64,000 nt of DNA from Terriglobia bacterium (GTDB lineage: Bacteria > Acidobacteriota > Terriglobia > Terriglobales > Acidobacteriaceae), in the NCBI GenBank assembly GCA_021324365.1, contig JAJPJE010000068.1, positions 1 to 64,000 of the forward strand. The letters are read 5' to 3'. Made by a program: the position numbers and the translations under genes. This document shows positions 25,463 to 35,515 of this stretch, piece after piece. The first letter of the stretch is position 1. Each line of letters starts with the position of its first letter. The notes under the pieces were generated by a model, which did no database searches, was not told the DNA's origin, and saw only the letters and a list, made by a program, of their open reading frames with translations.

Positions 25463-27691
25463 GTGACGAACCCACTGAAGCTGTCCGTGACAGTGTTGCT
25501 GATCACCGCGCTTTTTGCCGCAGCTGTTGTTGCGCAGCAGGTGCCTGCTGATGCTCCTTACAAAAACCCCAATATCCCGGTTGAGCAGCGCCTTCGCGAC
25601 CTGCTTGGACGCATGACATTGGACGAGAAGGTTTCCATGCTGGCCGGCGCCGGATGGATGGATACTGTCGCGATTCCGAGGCTTGGCATTCCTTCAATCA
25701 AAATGGCGGACGGTCCGATGGGTATTCGCTCGTGGCTCGGGAGTTCGGCGATTACCAGCGGCCCGGGCGCGAAACCGACTTTCAGCAGCACGGCGTTTCC
25801 CGCGGGAATCGCGGTTGCAGCGACCTGGGATCCCGAACTTGCGCAGGCCGAAGGGCAGGTCATCGGACAGGAAATGAAGGCGATCGGACGCAACATGATC
25901 CTCGGACCGACGGTGAACATTCAGCGAGTGCCCCTTTGGGGGCGAAATTTTGAAGGATACGGCGAGGACCCGTATCTCGCCGGGCGCATGGGTGTGAGTT
26001 ACATCAAAGGTGTGCAGAGTGAAGGCGTAATCGCGACAGTCAAGCATTTCGTCGCTAACAATGAAGAATTTGAGCGTCACCGCATCGATGAATCGATCGA
26101 AGAGCGCGCCTTACAGGAGATCTATTTTCCGGCGTTCAAAGCAGCGGTGCAGGAAGGCGGCGTCTGGTCGGTGATGTCGGCCTATAACAAGGTGAACGGA
26201 ACCTACTGCGCCGAAAACGAATATCTGCTGAAAGATGTTCTGAAAAACGGCTGGGGCTTTCGGGGGTTCGTGGTTTCCGATTGGGGCAGCACGTACAGCA
26301 CACCAGGCACCGTGAATGCGGGCATGGACCTAGAAATGCCGGGTGGCCCGGCAGCCAAGGTATGGCTGAAATCAGAGCGCACGATTAAAGCCGGAAACGG
26401 TGGCGATTGGCTCGCTCCGGACAAGGTGCTCGCGGCGATCAAAGCGGGGCAGATTCCGGTCGCGAATGTCGACGACAATGTAAGCCGCATTTTGCGTGTG
26501 CTGTTCGAAAGCGGACAATTCGATCATCCGTTCATCCCGTCTGGAAACATTGATACTCCGCCACAACGCGCACTCGCGCGGCAGATCGAAGCTCGGGCGA
26601 TCGTGCTGCTGAAGAACGAGAGCGACCTTCTGCCGCTCGATCCGGTGAAGATGAAAATCAAGTCGATTGCGGTAATCGGTCCAAACGCGGATGTGGCAAG
26701 AACCGGCGGAGGTGGCAGCTCCAACGTGCACACCAGTCTGGCGGTAGCGCCACTGGATGGAATTAGAGAACGCGCGCGTGGGGTTGAGGTCAGCTATGCG
26801 CTTGGGGTGAGAATTCCAGGGCAAGATGCGCAGAACGATACACCGGAAGCCCGTGACAGGCTCCTCAAAGAAGCTGTCGCGCTTGCGGCGAAGTCGGATT
26901 TCGTCATCCTGGTTGTGGGCGATTCGAACACCATTGAATCCGAATCATTTGATCGCAAAACCCTCGATTTGCCGCAGGGACAGGACGAACTGGTTCAGAA
27001 CGTGGTCGCGGCAAACCCCAGAACAGTTGTTGTATTCAATGCCGGTGCACCGGTGAACGTAAGCCGCTGGATTCAGAAAGTGCCAGCGGTCCTCGATATG
27101 TGGTTTGGCGGCGAGGAGGAAGGACACGCTCTGGCCGATGTTCTCTTCGGTGATGTGAATCCGTCGGGCAAGCTGCCGTTTTCTTTTATCAATGAATTCA
27201 AGGAATCGCCAGCGTACGGGAATTATCCGGGTGAGAATTTGCACGTGAAATATGCCGAAGGTATTTATGTCGGTTATCGATACTTCGACAAGCATGACAT
27301 AATGCCGCAGTTTCCATTTGGTTATGGGCTGTCGTACAGCAAATTCGGCTACAGCGATCTGAAGGTGTCACCGGCACAGGGCGCAGGTACGTTCAACGTC
27401 AGCATGAAATTACGAAATGACGGCAAGCGTGCCGGAGCCGAGGTCGTGCAGCTTTATATTCACGACGGGCACTCGAGTGTCGATCGTCCGGTAAAGGAAT
27501 TGAAAGCCTTCCGCCGGGTTGAGCTGGCGCCGGGCGAATCGAAAGAAGTGATATTCGCTCTCGACAAGAGTGCGCTGTCGTACTACAGCACGGCCAAGAA
27601 GGCGTGGGTGGCCGAACCGGGCACCTTTGAGGTACTGGTGGGCTCTTCCTCACGCGATATCCGGTTGAAAAGCTCATTCCAGCTGCAGTAA
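25463..27691 (+). CDS. Secreted glycoside hydrolase family 3 (beta-glucosidase or xylosidase type)
   Basis: GH3 enzymes release terminal beta-linked sugars from oligosaccharides. GTG 25463 follows GCGGAGA and opens a signal peptide (KLSVTVLLITALFAAAVVA). The 742-residue protein has the TIM-barrel motifs LGRMTLDEKVSMLAG, KHFVANNEE and GFVVSDWGST, with the nucleophile Asp near residue 273. The alpha/beta sandwich (VLLKNESDLLPL, VGDSNTIESESFDRKTLDLP) follows, then an FN3-like domain ending near the C terminus. Export indicates work on plant or microbial glycans outside the cytoplasm. A small cupin gene follows 51 bases later. Confidence 0.93.
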   Translation: MTNPLKLSVTVLLITALFAAAVVAQQVPADAPYKNPNIPVEQRLRDLLGRMTLDEKVSMLAGAGWMDTVAIPRLGIPSIKMADGPMGIRSWLGSSAITSGPGAKPTFSSTAFPAGIAVAATWDPELAQAEGQVIGQEMKAIGRNMILGPTVNIQRVPLWGRNFEGYGEDPYLAGRMGVSYIKGVQSEGVIATVKHFVANNEEFERHRIDESIEERALQEIYFPAFKAAVQEGGVWSVMSAYNKVNGTYCAENEYLLKDVLKNGWGFRGFVVSDWGSTYSTPGTVNAGMDLEMPGGPAAKVWLKSERTIKAGNGGDWLAPDKVLAAIKAGQIPVANVDDNVSRILRVLFESGQFDHPFIPSGNIDTPPQRALARQIEARAIVLLKNESDLLPLDPVKMKIKSIAVIGPNADVARTGGGGSSNVHTSLAVAPLDGIRERARGVEVSYALGVRIPGQDAQNDTPEARDRLLKEAVALAAKSDFVILVVGDSNTIESESFDRKTLDLPQGQDELVQNVVAANPRTVVVFNAGAPVNVSRWIQKVPAVLDMWFGGEEEGHALADVLFGDVNPSGKLPFSFINEFKESPAYGNYPGENLHVKYAEGIYVGYRYFDKHDIMPQFPFGYGLSYSKFGYSDLKVSPAQGAGTFNVSMKLRNDGKRAGAEVVQLYIHDGHSSVDRPVKELKAFRRVELAPGESKEVIFALDKSALSYYSTAKKAWVAEPGTFEVLVGSSSRDIRLKSSFQLQ

Positions 27692-27742
27692 TAAAGTGCA
27701 CCGGACGCGGCATTCAGTAATCCTTATGTCGGGGGTGATTGG

Positions 27743-28117
27743 ATGATCCGCAAGGTGAATGTGTCAGAAAAGCTTTCGCTGTTCACGGAGTATTACTCGC
27801 CCAAAATTGTCGGCGAACTAAATGACGCGCACGTAAAGGTCGTGAAGCTGAAGGGCGAATTCGTCTGGCATCATCACGACAACGAAGACGAGTTGTTCTT
27901 TGTCGTGAAGGGCAGGCTGCGTATGCAGTACCGTGACGGAGGGCGGGAACACGAGTTGATCATCAACCCCGGCGAGTTCGTTATTATCCCGCGCGGAATC
28001 GAACACCTGCCGAGCGCCGACGAAGAAGTTCATCTCATGCTCCTGGAATCCAAAACCACCCTGAATACCGGCAACGTGCGCAACGAACGGACTGTAGAAC
28101 AGTTGGAGGCAATCTAG
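27743..28117 (+). CDS. Single-domain cupin protein
   Basis: The 124-residue product is one cupin_2 barrel. Motif 1 reads FVWHHHDNEDELFFVVKGRL, giving the usual HxH...E metal ligands. Motif 2 reads PGEFVIIPRGIEHLPSADEE, with the second histidine. These residues should bind a divalent metal. Small cupins of this type include isomerases, dioxygenases and sensors, and nothing here selects among them. The gene follows the GH3 gene closely and may be cotranscribed. Confidence 0.85.
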   Translation: MIRKVNVSEKLSLFTEYYSPKIVGELNDAHVKVVKLKGEFVWHHHDNEDELFFVVKGRLRMQYRDGGREHELIINPGEFVIIPRGIEHLPSADEEVHLMLLESKTTLNTGNVRNERTVEQLEAI

Positions 28118-28205
28118 TACCGGCATTAGCGGCGACCGGCGCTTTTCTGTACACTTGTCCGTTTTGGATCGCAGCCCTCAGCAGGCGATCGTGACGGAGC
28201 GCTAC

Positions 28206-29942
28206 ATGAAACGGGCGGCTATTTTCTTCTCCCTACTTTTTGCAGGTACGATGACCCTGGCACGGACAAAATCTAAAACTTCTTTTCCCGATGCTGCTGA
28301 ACTGAATCAGCTCGCGGCGCGTTTTGCGCAGACCCCGCTGCGGGTCGACATCAAAGCACTTTCCTCAGGCGATAAGCAGGCACTTCCCAAGCTGATCGAA
28401 GCGGCGCGCCTGCTGAATGTCGTCTTCATGAAGCAGTACTGGAGCGGCGATCTAGCGCTCTACAAGAAGCTCAAAACTGAGAAGACGCCGCTCGGCCAGG
28501 CGCGCCTGCGCTACTTCTGGATTAACAAGGGCCCATGGTCGAACCTGGAGGCGAACCGGGCGTTCATGCCCGGCGTTCCGGCGCAAAAGCCGCAAGGCGC
28601 GAACTTCTATCCCGAGGACATGACCAAGGCGGATTTTGAGAGCTGGGTCAAGACACTGCCGAAAGATCAGCAGGAACAGGCCACAGGATTCTTCACGGTG
28701 ATTCGCCGCAATACTGCGGGCAAACTGACGATGGTTCCGTATAGCGAGGAGTACAAAGGCGAACTGACCAGGGCTGCCGCTCTGCTGCGCGAAGCGGCTG
28801 GCCTGACCGACAACGCAACCTTGAAAGACTTTCTGACCAAGCGTGCTGCGGCATTCGAGTCGAATGACTATTACGACAGCGACATGGCCTGGATGGATCT
28901 CGATGCTCCCCTGGATATTACGATCGGACCGTACGAAACGTACAACGATGAGCTATTTGGTTACAAAGCTGCCTTCGAGGCTTACATAAACCTCCGTGAT
29001 GAAGCAGAGAGCCAAAAGCTCGCGGTTTTTGCAGCCCACCTGCAGGAGATCGAGAACAACCTTCCTGAAGACTCAAAGTATCGCAACCCGAGGCTTGGGG
29101 CTGCTGCTCCCATTCGGGTAGTGAACGAGATTATTGCTACCGGGGACGGCGCACACGGCGTTCAGACTGCCGCCTACAATCTGCCAAATGACGATCGTGT
29201 CGTCCAGCAGAAGGGATCGAAGCGGGTGATGCTGCGCAACGTCCAGGAAGCGAAGTTCAAGAGCGTGTTGCAGCCGATATCGGAGCACATGATCGCTGCC
29301 GACGAACGCAAGGATGTTGCATTTGAGCCTTTCTTCACCCATATTCTGGCTCACGAACTGATGCATGGACTCGGCCCACACCAGATCACTATCAACGGTC
29401 GCGAGACGAATCCTCGACTCGAGCTAAAAGAGAGTTACAGCGCGATAGAAGAAACAAAGGCTGACATTACCGGCCTGTGGGCTCTCGGTTACATGATGGA
29501 TCATGCCCAGGAGATGAAGCTTGAGGGTGTGCTGAAATCCGATATGGCGGCACGGCGACAGCTCTACACCACTTTTCTGGCTTCGGCATTCCGCACCCTG
29601 CGTTTTGGAACTGCCGAAGCTCACGGCAAGGGCATGGCGCTGCAATTTAACTATCTCGTCGACAAAGGCGGCTTTGTGCCGAATCCTAATGGCACCTATT
29701 CCGTGAACTTCGACAAGATCGGCAGTGCTGTCACCAATCTCACGCATGAATTACTGACGATTGAAGCCACGGGGGATTACGCTAGGGCGAAAGACATGCT
29801 GACGCGACTGGGGGTAATCCGTCCAGCAGTGCAGCAGCGGCTCTCCGCCATGAGGGACATTCCGGTGGACATTGCTCCCCAGTTCGTGACCGCGGATGAG
29901 TTGGTGCCGGACACATTCGCGCCAAAGATAGCTGATAAGTAA
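28206..29942 (+). CDS. Exported zinc peptidase of the M49 (dipeptidyl peptidase III-like) type
   Basis: ATG 28206 opens a signal peptide (KRAAIFFSLLFAGTMTLA), giving 578 residues. The zinc site reads HELMHGLGPH (H383, E384, H387), and EETKAD (415-420) supplies the third ligand, as in the M49 EECRAD motif. Classical DPP III has HExxGH with one extra residue; this shorter HExxH form is found in bacterial relatives. The protein is probably periplasmic and cleaves peptides, but its specificity is unknown. It converges on a DinB-family gene. Confidence 0.78.
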   Translation: MKRAAIFFSLLFAGTMTLARTKSKTSFPDAAELNQLAARFAQTPLRVDIKALSSGDKQALPKLIEAARLLNVVFMKQYWSGDLALYKKLKTEKTPLGQARLRYFWINKGPWSNLEANRAFMPGVPAQKPQGANFYPEDMTKADFESWVKTLPKDQQEQATGFFTVIRRNTAGKLTMVPYSEEYKGELTRAAALLREAAGLTDNATLKDFLTKRAAAFESNDYYDSDMAWMDLDAPLDITIGPYETYNDELFGYKAAFEAYINLRDEAESQKLAVFAAHLQEIENNLPEDSKYRNPRLGAAAPIRVVNEIIATGDGAHGVQTAAYNLPNDDRVVQQKGSKRVMLRNVQEAKFKSVLQPISEHMIAADERKDVAFEPFFTHILAHELMHGLGPHQITINGRETNPRLELKESYSAIEETKADITGLWALGYMMDHAQEMKLEGVLKSDMAARRQLYTTFLASAFRTLRFGTAEAHGKGMALQFNYLVDKGGFVPNPNGTYSVNFDKIGSAVTNLTHELLTIEATGDYARAKDMLTRLGVIRPAVQQRLSAMRDIPVDIAPQFVTADELVPDTFAPKIADK

Positions 29943-29954
29943 ATTTTTGCGATT

Positions 29955-30434
29955 TCACTCATCTTCGAGCGCTTTGCGGAGTACTTCCATCTGGCCCAGG
30001 TGATAGGAATTGTGATCGGCGAGTACCAGTGCCTCACGGAGAATAGTCTGACCATTTCCGTGCGGAATCTTGGCAAGCAAATCCGTTGATGAATTTGCCA
30101 CCAATTGCTCCATAGCTTTCAGATCGGCAAAGAATTGGTCGCTGCTTTTCTTCCATGCGTGCCGGTCCGGAGGTTCCGCTCCCTTCGGCCAATATCCCTT
30201 TGGCCATGGAGGCGATTCATGTTTTGCATTCCGGCTGAACTCGAGGATGTCCCCCTGAGCGATGCGCAGATGCTCTAAGAGCTGCCATGCTGTGTGAGGG
30301 AACTTTGCGACCTTAGTTCCCCGAAACCGCTCAGGAAAATCAGGAATTACCTTCTCGGGTTTGATGTGGGCGTTTCCGCCCTTCAGAAGGTCGATTAGAT
30401 GCCGGCGGATTGACTTCAAATGATCGCCATTCAT
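29955..30434 (-). CDS. DinB/YfiT-family four-helix-bundle protein
   Basis: The 159-residue protein has the helix AWQLLEHLRIAQGDILEFSR with its His and the later DHNSYHLGQMEVLRKAL. Together these place histidines for the metal site of the DinB_2 fold. Such proteins include metal-dependent thiol transferases and hydrolases, and many have no known role. It is cytoplasmic. It is followed on the same strand by unrelated small gaps and preceded by a phosphatase gene. Confidence 0.75.
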   Translation of the reverse strand: MNGDHLKSIRRHLIDLLKGGNAHIKPEKVIPDFPERFRGTKVAKFPHTAWQLLEHLRIAQGDILEFSRNAKHESPPWPKGYWPKGAEPPDRHAWKKSSDQFFADLKAMEQLVANSSTDLLAKIPHGNGQTILREALVLADHNSYHLGQMEVLRKALEDE

Positions 30435-30492
30435 GCATCCTGTGATGCCGCAGGAATCTTACCCGACGCAGAATTCATTGCGGATGCGGCGA

Positions 30493-31341
30493 TCAAGAGC
30501 TGCCAACGCTCGCGGCAGCGGCATAGCGCGCGAGTACAACCGCAGTCACATCGTTCTCGAAGCGATCTGCTCTTGTTACTTGCAGAATCTTCCCTAACAC
30601 TCCAGAGTCCGTCGATGCGGCGAAATGCGACACCTGGTCCAGTACTTCCTTGCACAGTTTGGCGGCTTCGCGCGTGGTAGAAGAAGTAAGATGGTTTCGG
30701 AGCCGCTCAAGCCCAAATTCGGTTCGACCACGACGAAATTCGACAAGGCCGCGCGACACCAATAGAACTGTGGAGCCGGGAGCAAGAGCTGCCATCTGCG
30801 CGTCGTGTGTTGAATGAGAAAACAGCCCGAGGGGCACGCCGTTCGCAGGTAACAGTTCCACTTTTTCGCCATGTCGAAGAAGACCCGGTGTGTGGCCTGC
30901 ATTGATGTAGGTAAGGACTCCGACAGAATCGTTATAAGAGGCGATGAAGGCGGGCGTATGGCACACTGCCCCGGCGGCTGCCAAGACGGTGCGATTCAGC
31001 AACAGGGTCATTTCTGCAATCGCATCAGCCTCATTTCCATCTTGTCCAGCGAATATCTTGGGACCGAACTTGTGCACGAATTCCTGTACCGCTGCCGTAA
31101 TCGGCATTGCCTGCGCGGCGCTTCCGGCCACGTCCAATAAAACCAACAGCAAACGGCTGGGTGCCACGTGAATAAATTCGAAGTAATCGCCACCGACCCG
31201 CGGCGAGCGGTAGCTGGCAGCGACGTCGACTGTCGCCAATTGAGGAATCCGCGGTGGAACGGGTCTGCGTGGCGGTTCGGGCCGCGGCCGTGATGAGAAC
31301 AGGGAGCGCATCGGAGCGATGAAGGCGGAACAACTTACCAC
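30493..31341 (-). CDS. SpoIIE/PP2C-like serine phosphatase
   Basis: The 282-residue protein is mostly one SpoIIE-type PPM phosphatase domain. Aspartate motifs appear as RVGGDYFEFIHV (about 49-60) and LVLLDVAGSAAQA (65-77). LTYINAGHTPGLL and a final VTAVVLARY strand close the fold. A Pro/Arg-rich linker precedes the domain and there is no sensor domain, so it may act with a separate partner. Such enzymes often dephosphorylate anti-sigma antagonists, but none is nearby. The start is uncertain: GTG 31341 or ATG 31311. Confidence 0.78.
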   Translation of the reverse strand: MVSCSAFIAPMRSLFSSRPRPEPPRRPVPPRIPQLATVDVAASYRSPRVGGDYFEFIHVAPSRLLLVLLDVAGSAAQAMPITAAVQEFVHKFGPKIFAGQDGNEADAIAEMTLLLNRTVLAAAGAVCHTPAFIASYNDSVGVLTYINAGHTPGLLRHGEKVELLPANGVPLGLFSHSTHDAQMAALAPGSTVLLVSRGLVEFRRGRTEFGLERLRNHLTSSTTREAAKLCKEVLDQVSHFAASTDSGVLGKILQVTRADRFENDVTAVVLARYAAAASVGSS

Positions 31342-31381
31342 ACACGGATCAGGAAATCACCAGGGAAGCAGAATTTTCAGA

Positions 31382-32809
31382 CTAGCCGCCATACTTGCTG
31401 ATCAGATAGCGGCCAAGCTCGTCGTCAAAGTCCTGGTAATTACTGTGGAGATACTCCTTCATCGCGCCTTCCATGGTGGAACCTTGCCCCAAGCGATCCA
31501 GAATCCGGCGTAGTTCGCTGATGCCGTAGGTGTCGCGAATGTACTCGGTTGCAGCCAGGGACTCGGCGTACGCGACGATTGCCTCATTGGTTTTGAATTG
31601 CAGAAACGAGCCTTCGAGCGCCTGCATCGGAATGGCAATGTGCTGGGAATATAGCTTTGCCAGTTGCTGTCCATCAGACGAACTGTCCTTGGGCTCCATG
31701 AGCTGGGCAATTCCTTCGTTCAGCCATGTTGGGCAACGGCCGCCCGAGGCCTGCGCAATGAAGGAGTGCGTCAATTCATGCCGCAGAACTCTAGCCAGAT
31801 CGGAATTAACTCCATCCAGGCCTTGCACAGGAATACGCAGCTTGCCGTCGTTGAGTGCTCCCGTCCAACTTGGCGCACGGGTTACATCAAAGTAAGCTTC
31901 CTCGGTGTACAGGACCACCACGATGTTCTGCGATGGCGTTATGCCAAGCTCATTGCTCAAATCGTTGTAGTCGTTCTCCAGCGCGGAAACGATCTGGCGG
32001 CGAAGAGCGCCCTTGGTGGCACCTTCGTAACGAAGCGTAAAATGTCCGGTCTCGCGCTCGCCGAAATCGGCTTCTGTGCTCATCTCACGTTTGACTTTAT
32101 CCACATACTTCTGCAGATTGTCGTCCGGGTGCAGGTCCAAAGACTTTTCCCACGCCTTGAGCGCGTCTTTGCTGCGATCCGCACTGTAGTAGCAAAATCC
32201 CAAGGCAGTCCATGTATCGGAATTTTCCGGTAAGGCTTGCGTGGCACGTTCCGCATAAGAGATGGCTTCGCGTGAGCGGCCCAGCTTGTGCAGGGTCACG
32301 GCGTAAGTTTCCAGGATGTAACCGTTATCGGGTGCGTAGTTCAGCGCAGTTTCCAGGTAGCGTCGAGCTGCGTCGCGATCGCCGTGTTCGAGTTCGAAGC
32401 GGCCAGCCAGGAAATAACCGGCAGCCGCCATATTTGGATCGCCACTTTGTTCCACGGTAGTAAGGGCGTCGGGATCAACCTTGCCGTCGCGAACTACCTG
32501 AATCACGGTGTTGCCGCGGATCTTCACTTGCTGCGGCATGCCGTTGGTGGCCGGAAGAGGAGCATCAGCAGCCACGCCCGAGCCACCCGAAAACTTTGTT
32601 CCTGCATTCGGATCGGAGCTGTCGCGGTCGATTCTCTCTACCAGCGATTTAGGGATACCATAGATGCTGTCGTTCTGTTCGTATTTAACCTGCCCGTCCT
32701 CCTCACGAACGTTGGACGCGATGATGGTGCGTCCACTCTTGAGGTGAATGGTGTCGGCCGCCATGTGGACGGCCGCGAGGACCAGAACTCCGATGAATAC
32801 TTTGCGCAC
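31382..32809 (-). CDS. Exported TPR protein with a gluzincin-type metalloprotease domain (peptidase MA-like)
   Basis: GTG 32809 opens a signal peptide (RKVFIGVLVLAAVHMAA). An SH3-like stretch DTIHLKSGRTIIASNVREED follows, then TPR units (LAGRFELEHGDRDAARRYLE, ALGFCYYSADRSKDALKAWE). The C-terminal domain has HELTH (H344, E345, H348) and NEGIAQ (E365), a HExxH-x16-E gluzincin pattern. The protein is likely periplasmic. A TTG at 32827 is the alternative start. It is head-to-head with the M1 aminopeptidase gene, so two extracytoplasmic proteases may share a promoter region. Confidence 0.78.
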   Translation of the reverse strand: MRKVFIGVLVLAAVHMAADTIHLKSGRTIIASNVREEDGQVKYEQNDSIYGIPKSLVERIDRDSSDPNAGTKFSGGSGVAADAPLPATNGMPQQVKIRGNTVIQVVRDGKVDPDALTTVEQSGDPNMAAAGYFLAGRFELEHGDRDAARRYLETALNYAPDNGYILETYAVTLHKLGRSREAISYAERATQALPENSDTWTALGFCYYSADRSKDALKAWEKSLDLHPDDNLQKYVDKVKREMSTEADFGERETGHFTLRYEGATKGALRRQIVSALENDYNDLSNELGITPSQNIVVVLYTEEAYFDVTRAPSWTGALNDGKLRIPVQGLDGVNSDLARVLRHELTHSFIAQASGGRCPTWLNEGIAQLMEPKDSSSDGQQLAKLYSQHIAIPMQALEGSFLQFKTNEAIVAYAESLAATEYIRDTYGISELRRILDRLGQGSTMEGAMKEYLHSNYQDFDDELGRYLISKYGG

Positions 32810-35465
32810 GTGGGCGGATTCTAGCAAAGCAGCAGCGCTTCTCCGATTGCCGCGAAGGGTGCTCCGTTACTCCTTGGTGTTAGCACTGGTGGCCCTGGTT
32901 TTCCCAGGATATGGACAGGATTTGGGGCTCACGAACGCCTTGCATCCGAATCCGCAGCCGGGATTTCCCGAACCGCAGAGAACCGGCAGCGCCGTTGCGA
33001 ATGAAAGCGAGACGGGGACGCCGAGCGCTGCGGCGCAGCTCTATCGCCAGTTGCGCGACGTGGGTCTCGATCCGGCGGGTGTTTATCACATCCGCGATGC
33101 GTCAATTGATCGCGAGGACCTCCAGTTCACGCTGGATGACGGCACTATCGGATTTACCCGAGCCGTCGATGGTCAGATTACCGGTGCGTTTTTCGAAGGT
33201 GATGGAGAGGTCCTACTTGTGCCGCCGGATCGCGTTGAACGCCAGTCGCTGGGGCTCTTCACCAAGGCCGCCATCCTCGAAGCGAGATTTTCGACCGCGT
33301 ATTTTCGCTTTAATGACAACACCGCCGCGGACCTCCAGCAGTGGCTGCGGCCGGAAGAAGACGACACAAAACAGGAGTTCCTGCAGAAGTGGGACAGCAC
33401 GGTCAAAACGTTGGCTGAGTCTGATTCGTTGCGACTTACCATTACCTTGCTGAATGGAACGAGCAAGGATGGCAAATTCGTCAGGCCAGCCGATGATCGC
33501 CTGTTGCGAGCGCGCATCTCTGGAGGACAGTTTGGGGTTTTCGACATTTTCTTCGACACGCTATCGCAGGAACAGATCAGTGTTGCGCAATTTAAGCATG
33601 CACAGGGAGGCGCGGGTTTTTACAACGTCTGGACCTCTTTCCCGATGCGGTCACGGCGGGTTAGCTCTCGCTCGCGCAGCAGTACTCCGGCCAGCAGTAC
33701 CGCTACACCGGGAACGGAAGAGGCACAGGATCGATTAGTTCAGGTTTCCGATTACAAGATCAAGACGGAAATCAAGCCCGACAACGAGCTCGATTGCGAT
33801 GCTGTAGTGACCATGAAGGTTCGGAATGGGGGTAACCGGGTTCTGCTATGGGAGCTTTCACGGTACCTAAAGGTGAAAAAAGTTGAGGCCGATGGCAAGC
33901 CGCTGGACTTCCTGCAGAACGAAGCGATCGAAGGCACTGCATTGGCTCGCCGTGGCAACGATGTTATGGCACTGGTTTTCCCTGAACCCTTAGCGACGGG
34001 GCAGGAGATTCATCTTCACTTCCAGTATTCGGGTTCGGTGCTTGCGGACGCCGGCGGCGGCCTGATGTACGTCGGTGCTCGCGGTATCTGGTATCCGAAT
34101 CGCGGAATGCATCCTGCAAACTTTGATCTGGATTTCAAATTTCCCGCAGGCTCGACGCTAGTAGCTACGGGAAGGCGCGTTTCCGAACAGGCCACGAATG
34201 GCCTGGTTGAATCACATTGGATTTCGGACCGACCGATGCCGATGGCCGGATTCAACCTGGGCCACTATCGGCGCTCCACCGAGAACGCTGGTTCCGTGCA
34301 GGTCGCGGTCTATGCCGGAAAGGAGATGGAACGCGACTTCCCCAAGATTGAAATACCTGCGCTTGCTGGCTCAACGCCTCCTGGACTGGGCCCATTGCGG
34401 GGCAAAGCGATGATGACGCAACTCACTGCCCGGCCCGTAGGCGCAGAGAGTATCGGCACTCGCGTCGGCAAAGCCATCCAATACTTCTCAAACGAGTTCG
34501 GCCCTTATCCGTATTCTTCTCTGTCACTGACACAAATGCCGGGCCGCTCAAGCCAGGGATGGCCGAGCCTGATATTTCTCTCCAGTTACTCTTTTCTGTC
34601 ACCCGATGAACTGCAGTCCGCGAACCAGTCTGAATACGACGGCATGTTCTACTCCTATCTTGTTCCGATCCATGAGACAGCACACCAGTGGTGGGGCGAT
34701 CTTGTTGGCTGGAAAAGCTATCGCGACCAATGGATGATTGAAGCCCTTGCAAATTACTCGGCGCTGACCGAAGTGGAAAAAACAAACCCACAGTTTGTTC
34801 GCCGTGTCTTGGATCAATACCGCGAATCTCTGCTCAAGAAGAATTCGGACGGTGTACCGGCGATGGACGCCGGTCCAGTGACGCTCGGCATCCGTTTATA
34901 TTCGTCTGAGTTTCCAGACGGCTACGATACGATCAGCTACGGGCGCGGTACATGGCTGTTCGAAATGTTACACAGCATGTTTCGCGATGCCGATGCCCTT
35001 GAGAAGAAAGGACGAGAGGACTCTAAGGACGACGACCGCTTCTTCCGAATATTGCGCGGTATTTGCAAAGATTACACTGGGCGCCAGATCACAAATGCCG
35101 ATATGCAGCGGGCCTTCGAGGAGAATCTACCCGCATCCTTGCGTTTCGACGGTAAACCGTCGCTCTCGTGGTTTTTTGACGAATGGGTAAACGGGACCGC
35201 AATTCCGAAGCTCGAACTGTCCGCGGTGAAATTCCTGCCATCCAAGTCAGGCACGCTGGTCAGCGGCACAATTCTGCAGAAAGATGCGCCGGAGGAACAG
35301 GTGACCTCCGTTCCATTATATGCAGTCGTTGGTGAAAGGAAGCAGCCGGTATTGGTTGCGCGCGTCTTTGCCGATGGAAATGAATCGACCTTTCGCATCA
35401 AAGCACCGGCAGGAACCCGCAAGTTGCTACTCGACCCGTATCAGACCCTATTGTCGCGGAAGTAA
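32793..35465 (+). CDS. Exported M1-family aminopeptidase with an extra N-terminal domain
   Basis: The zinc site HETAHQWWGD (H627, E628, H631 from ATG 32793) with E650 in QWMIEALANYS matches M1 gluzincins. The usual GAMEN motif is not obvious; FPYSSLSLTQMPGRSSQGWP lies at that place. A hydrophobic leader LRYSLVLALVALVFPGYG precedes an unusual 230-residue domain (YRQLRDVGLDPAGVYHIRDA). M1 beta-sheet and catalytic domains follow. The start is unsure: ATG 32793 overlaps the divergent gene by 17 bases, and GTG 32859 would give a compact signal peptide. It probably degrades peptides outside the inner membrane. Confidence 0.82.
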   Translation: MNTLRTWADSSKAAALLRLPRRVLRYSLVLALVALVFPGYGQDLGLTNALHPNPQPGFPEPQRTGSAVANESETGTPSAAAQLYRQLRDVGLDPAGVYHIRDASIDREDLQFTLDDGTIGFTRAVDGQITGAFFEGDGEVLLVPPDRVERQSLGLFTKAAILEARFSTAYFRFNDNTAADLQQWLRPEEDDTKQEFLQKWDSTVKTLAESDSLRLTITLLNGTSKDGKFVRPADDRLLRARISGGQFGVFDIFFDTLSQEQISVAQFKHAQGGAGFYNVWTSFPMRSRRVSSRSRSSTPASSTATPGTEEAQDRLVQVSDYKIKTEIKPDNELDCDAVVTMKVRNGGNRVLLWELSRYLKVKKVEADGKPLDFLQNEAIEGTALARRGNDVMALVFPEPLATGQEIHLHFQYSGSVLADAGGGLMYVGARGIWYPNRGMHPANFDLDFKFPAGSTLVATGRRVSEQATNGLVESHWISDRPMPMAGFNLGHYRRSTENAGSVQVAVYAGKEMERDFPKIEIPALAGSTPPGLGPLRGKAMMTQLTARPVGAESIGTRVGKAIQYFSNEFGPYPYSSLSLTQMPGRSSQGWPSLIFLSSYSFLSPDELQSANQSEYDGMFYSYLVPIHETAHQWWGDLVGWKSYRDQWMIEALANYSALTEVEKTNPQFVRRVLDQYRESLLKKNSDGVPAMDAGPVTLGIRLYSSEFPDGYDTISYGRGTWLFEMLHSMFRDADALEKKGREDSKDDDRFFRILRGICKDYTGRQITNADMQRAFEENLPASLRFDGKPSLSWFFDEWVNGTAIPKLELSAVKFLPSKSGTLVSGTILQKDAPEEQVTSVPLYAVVGERKQPVLVARVFADGNESTFRIKAPAGTRKLLLDPYQTLLSRK

Positions 35466-35515
35466 GTTCTGGCCGAGCAAGCGGGCGGATGTTCTCCGCC
35501 CGCGCCGATATTGGT

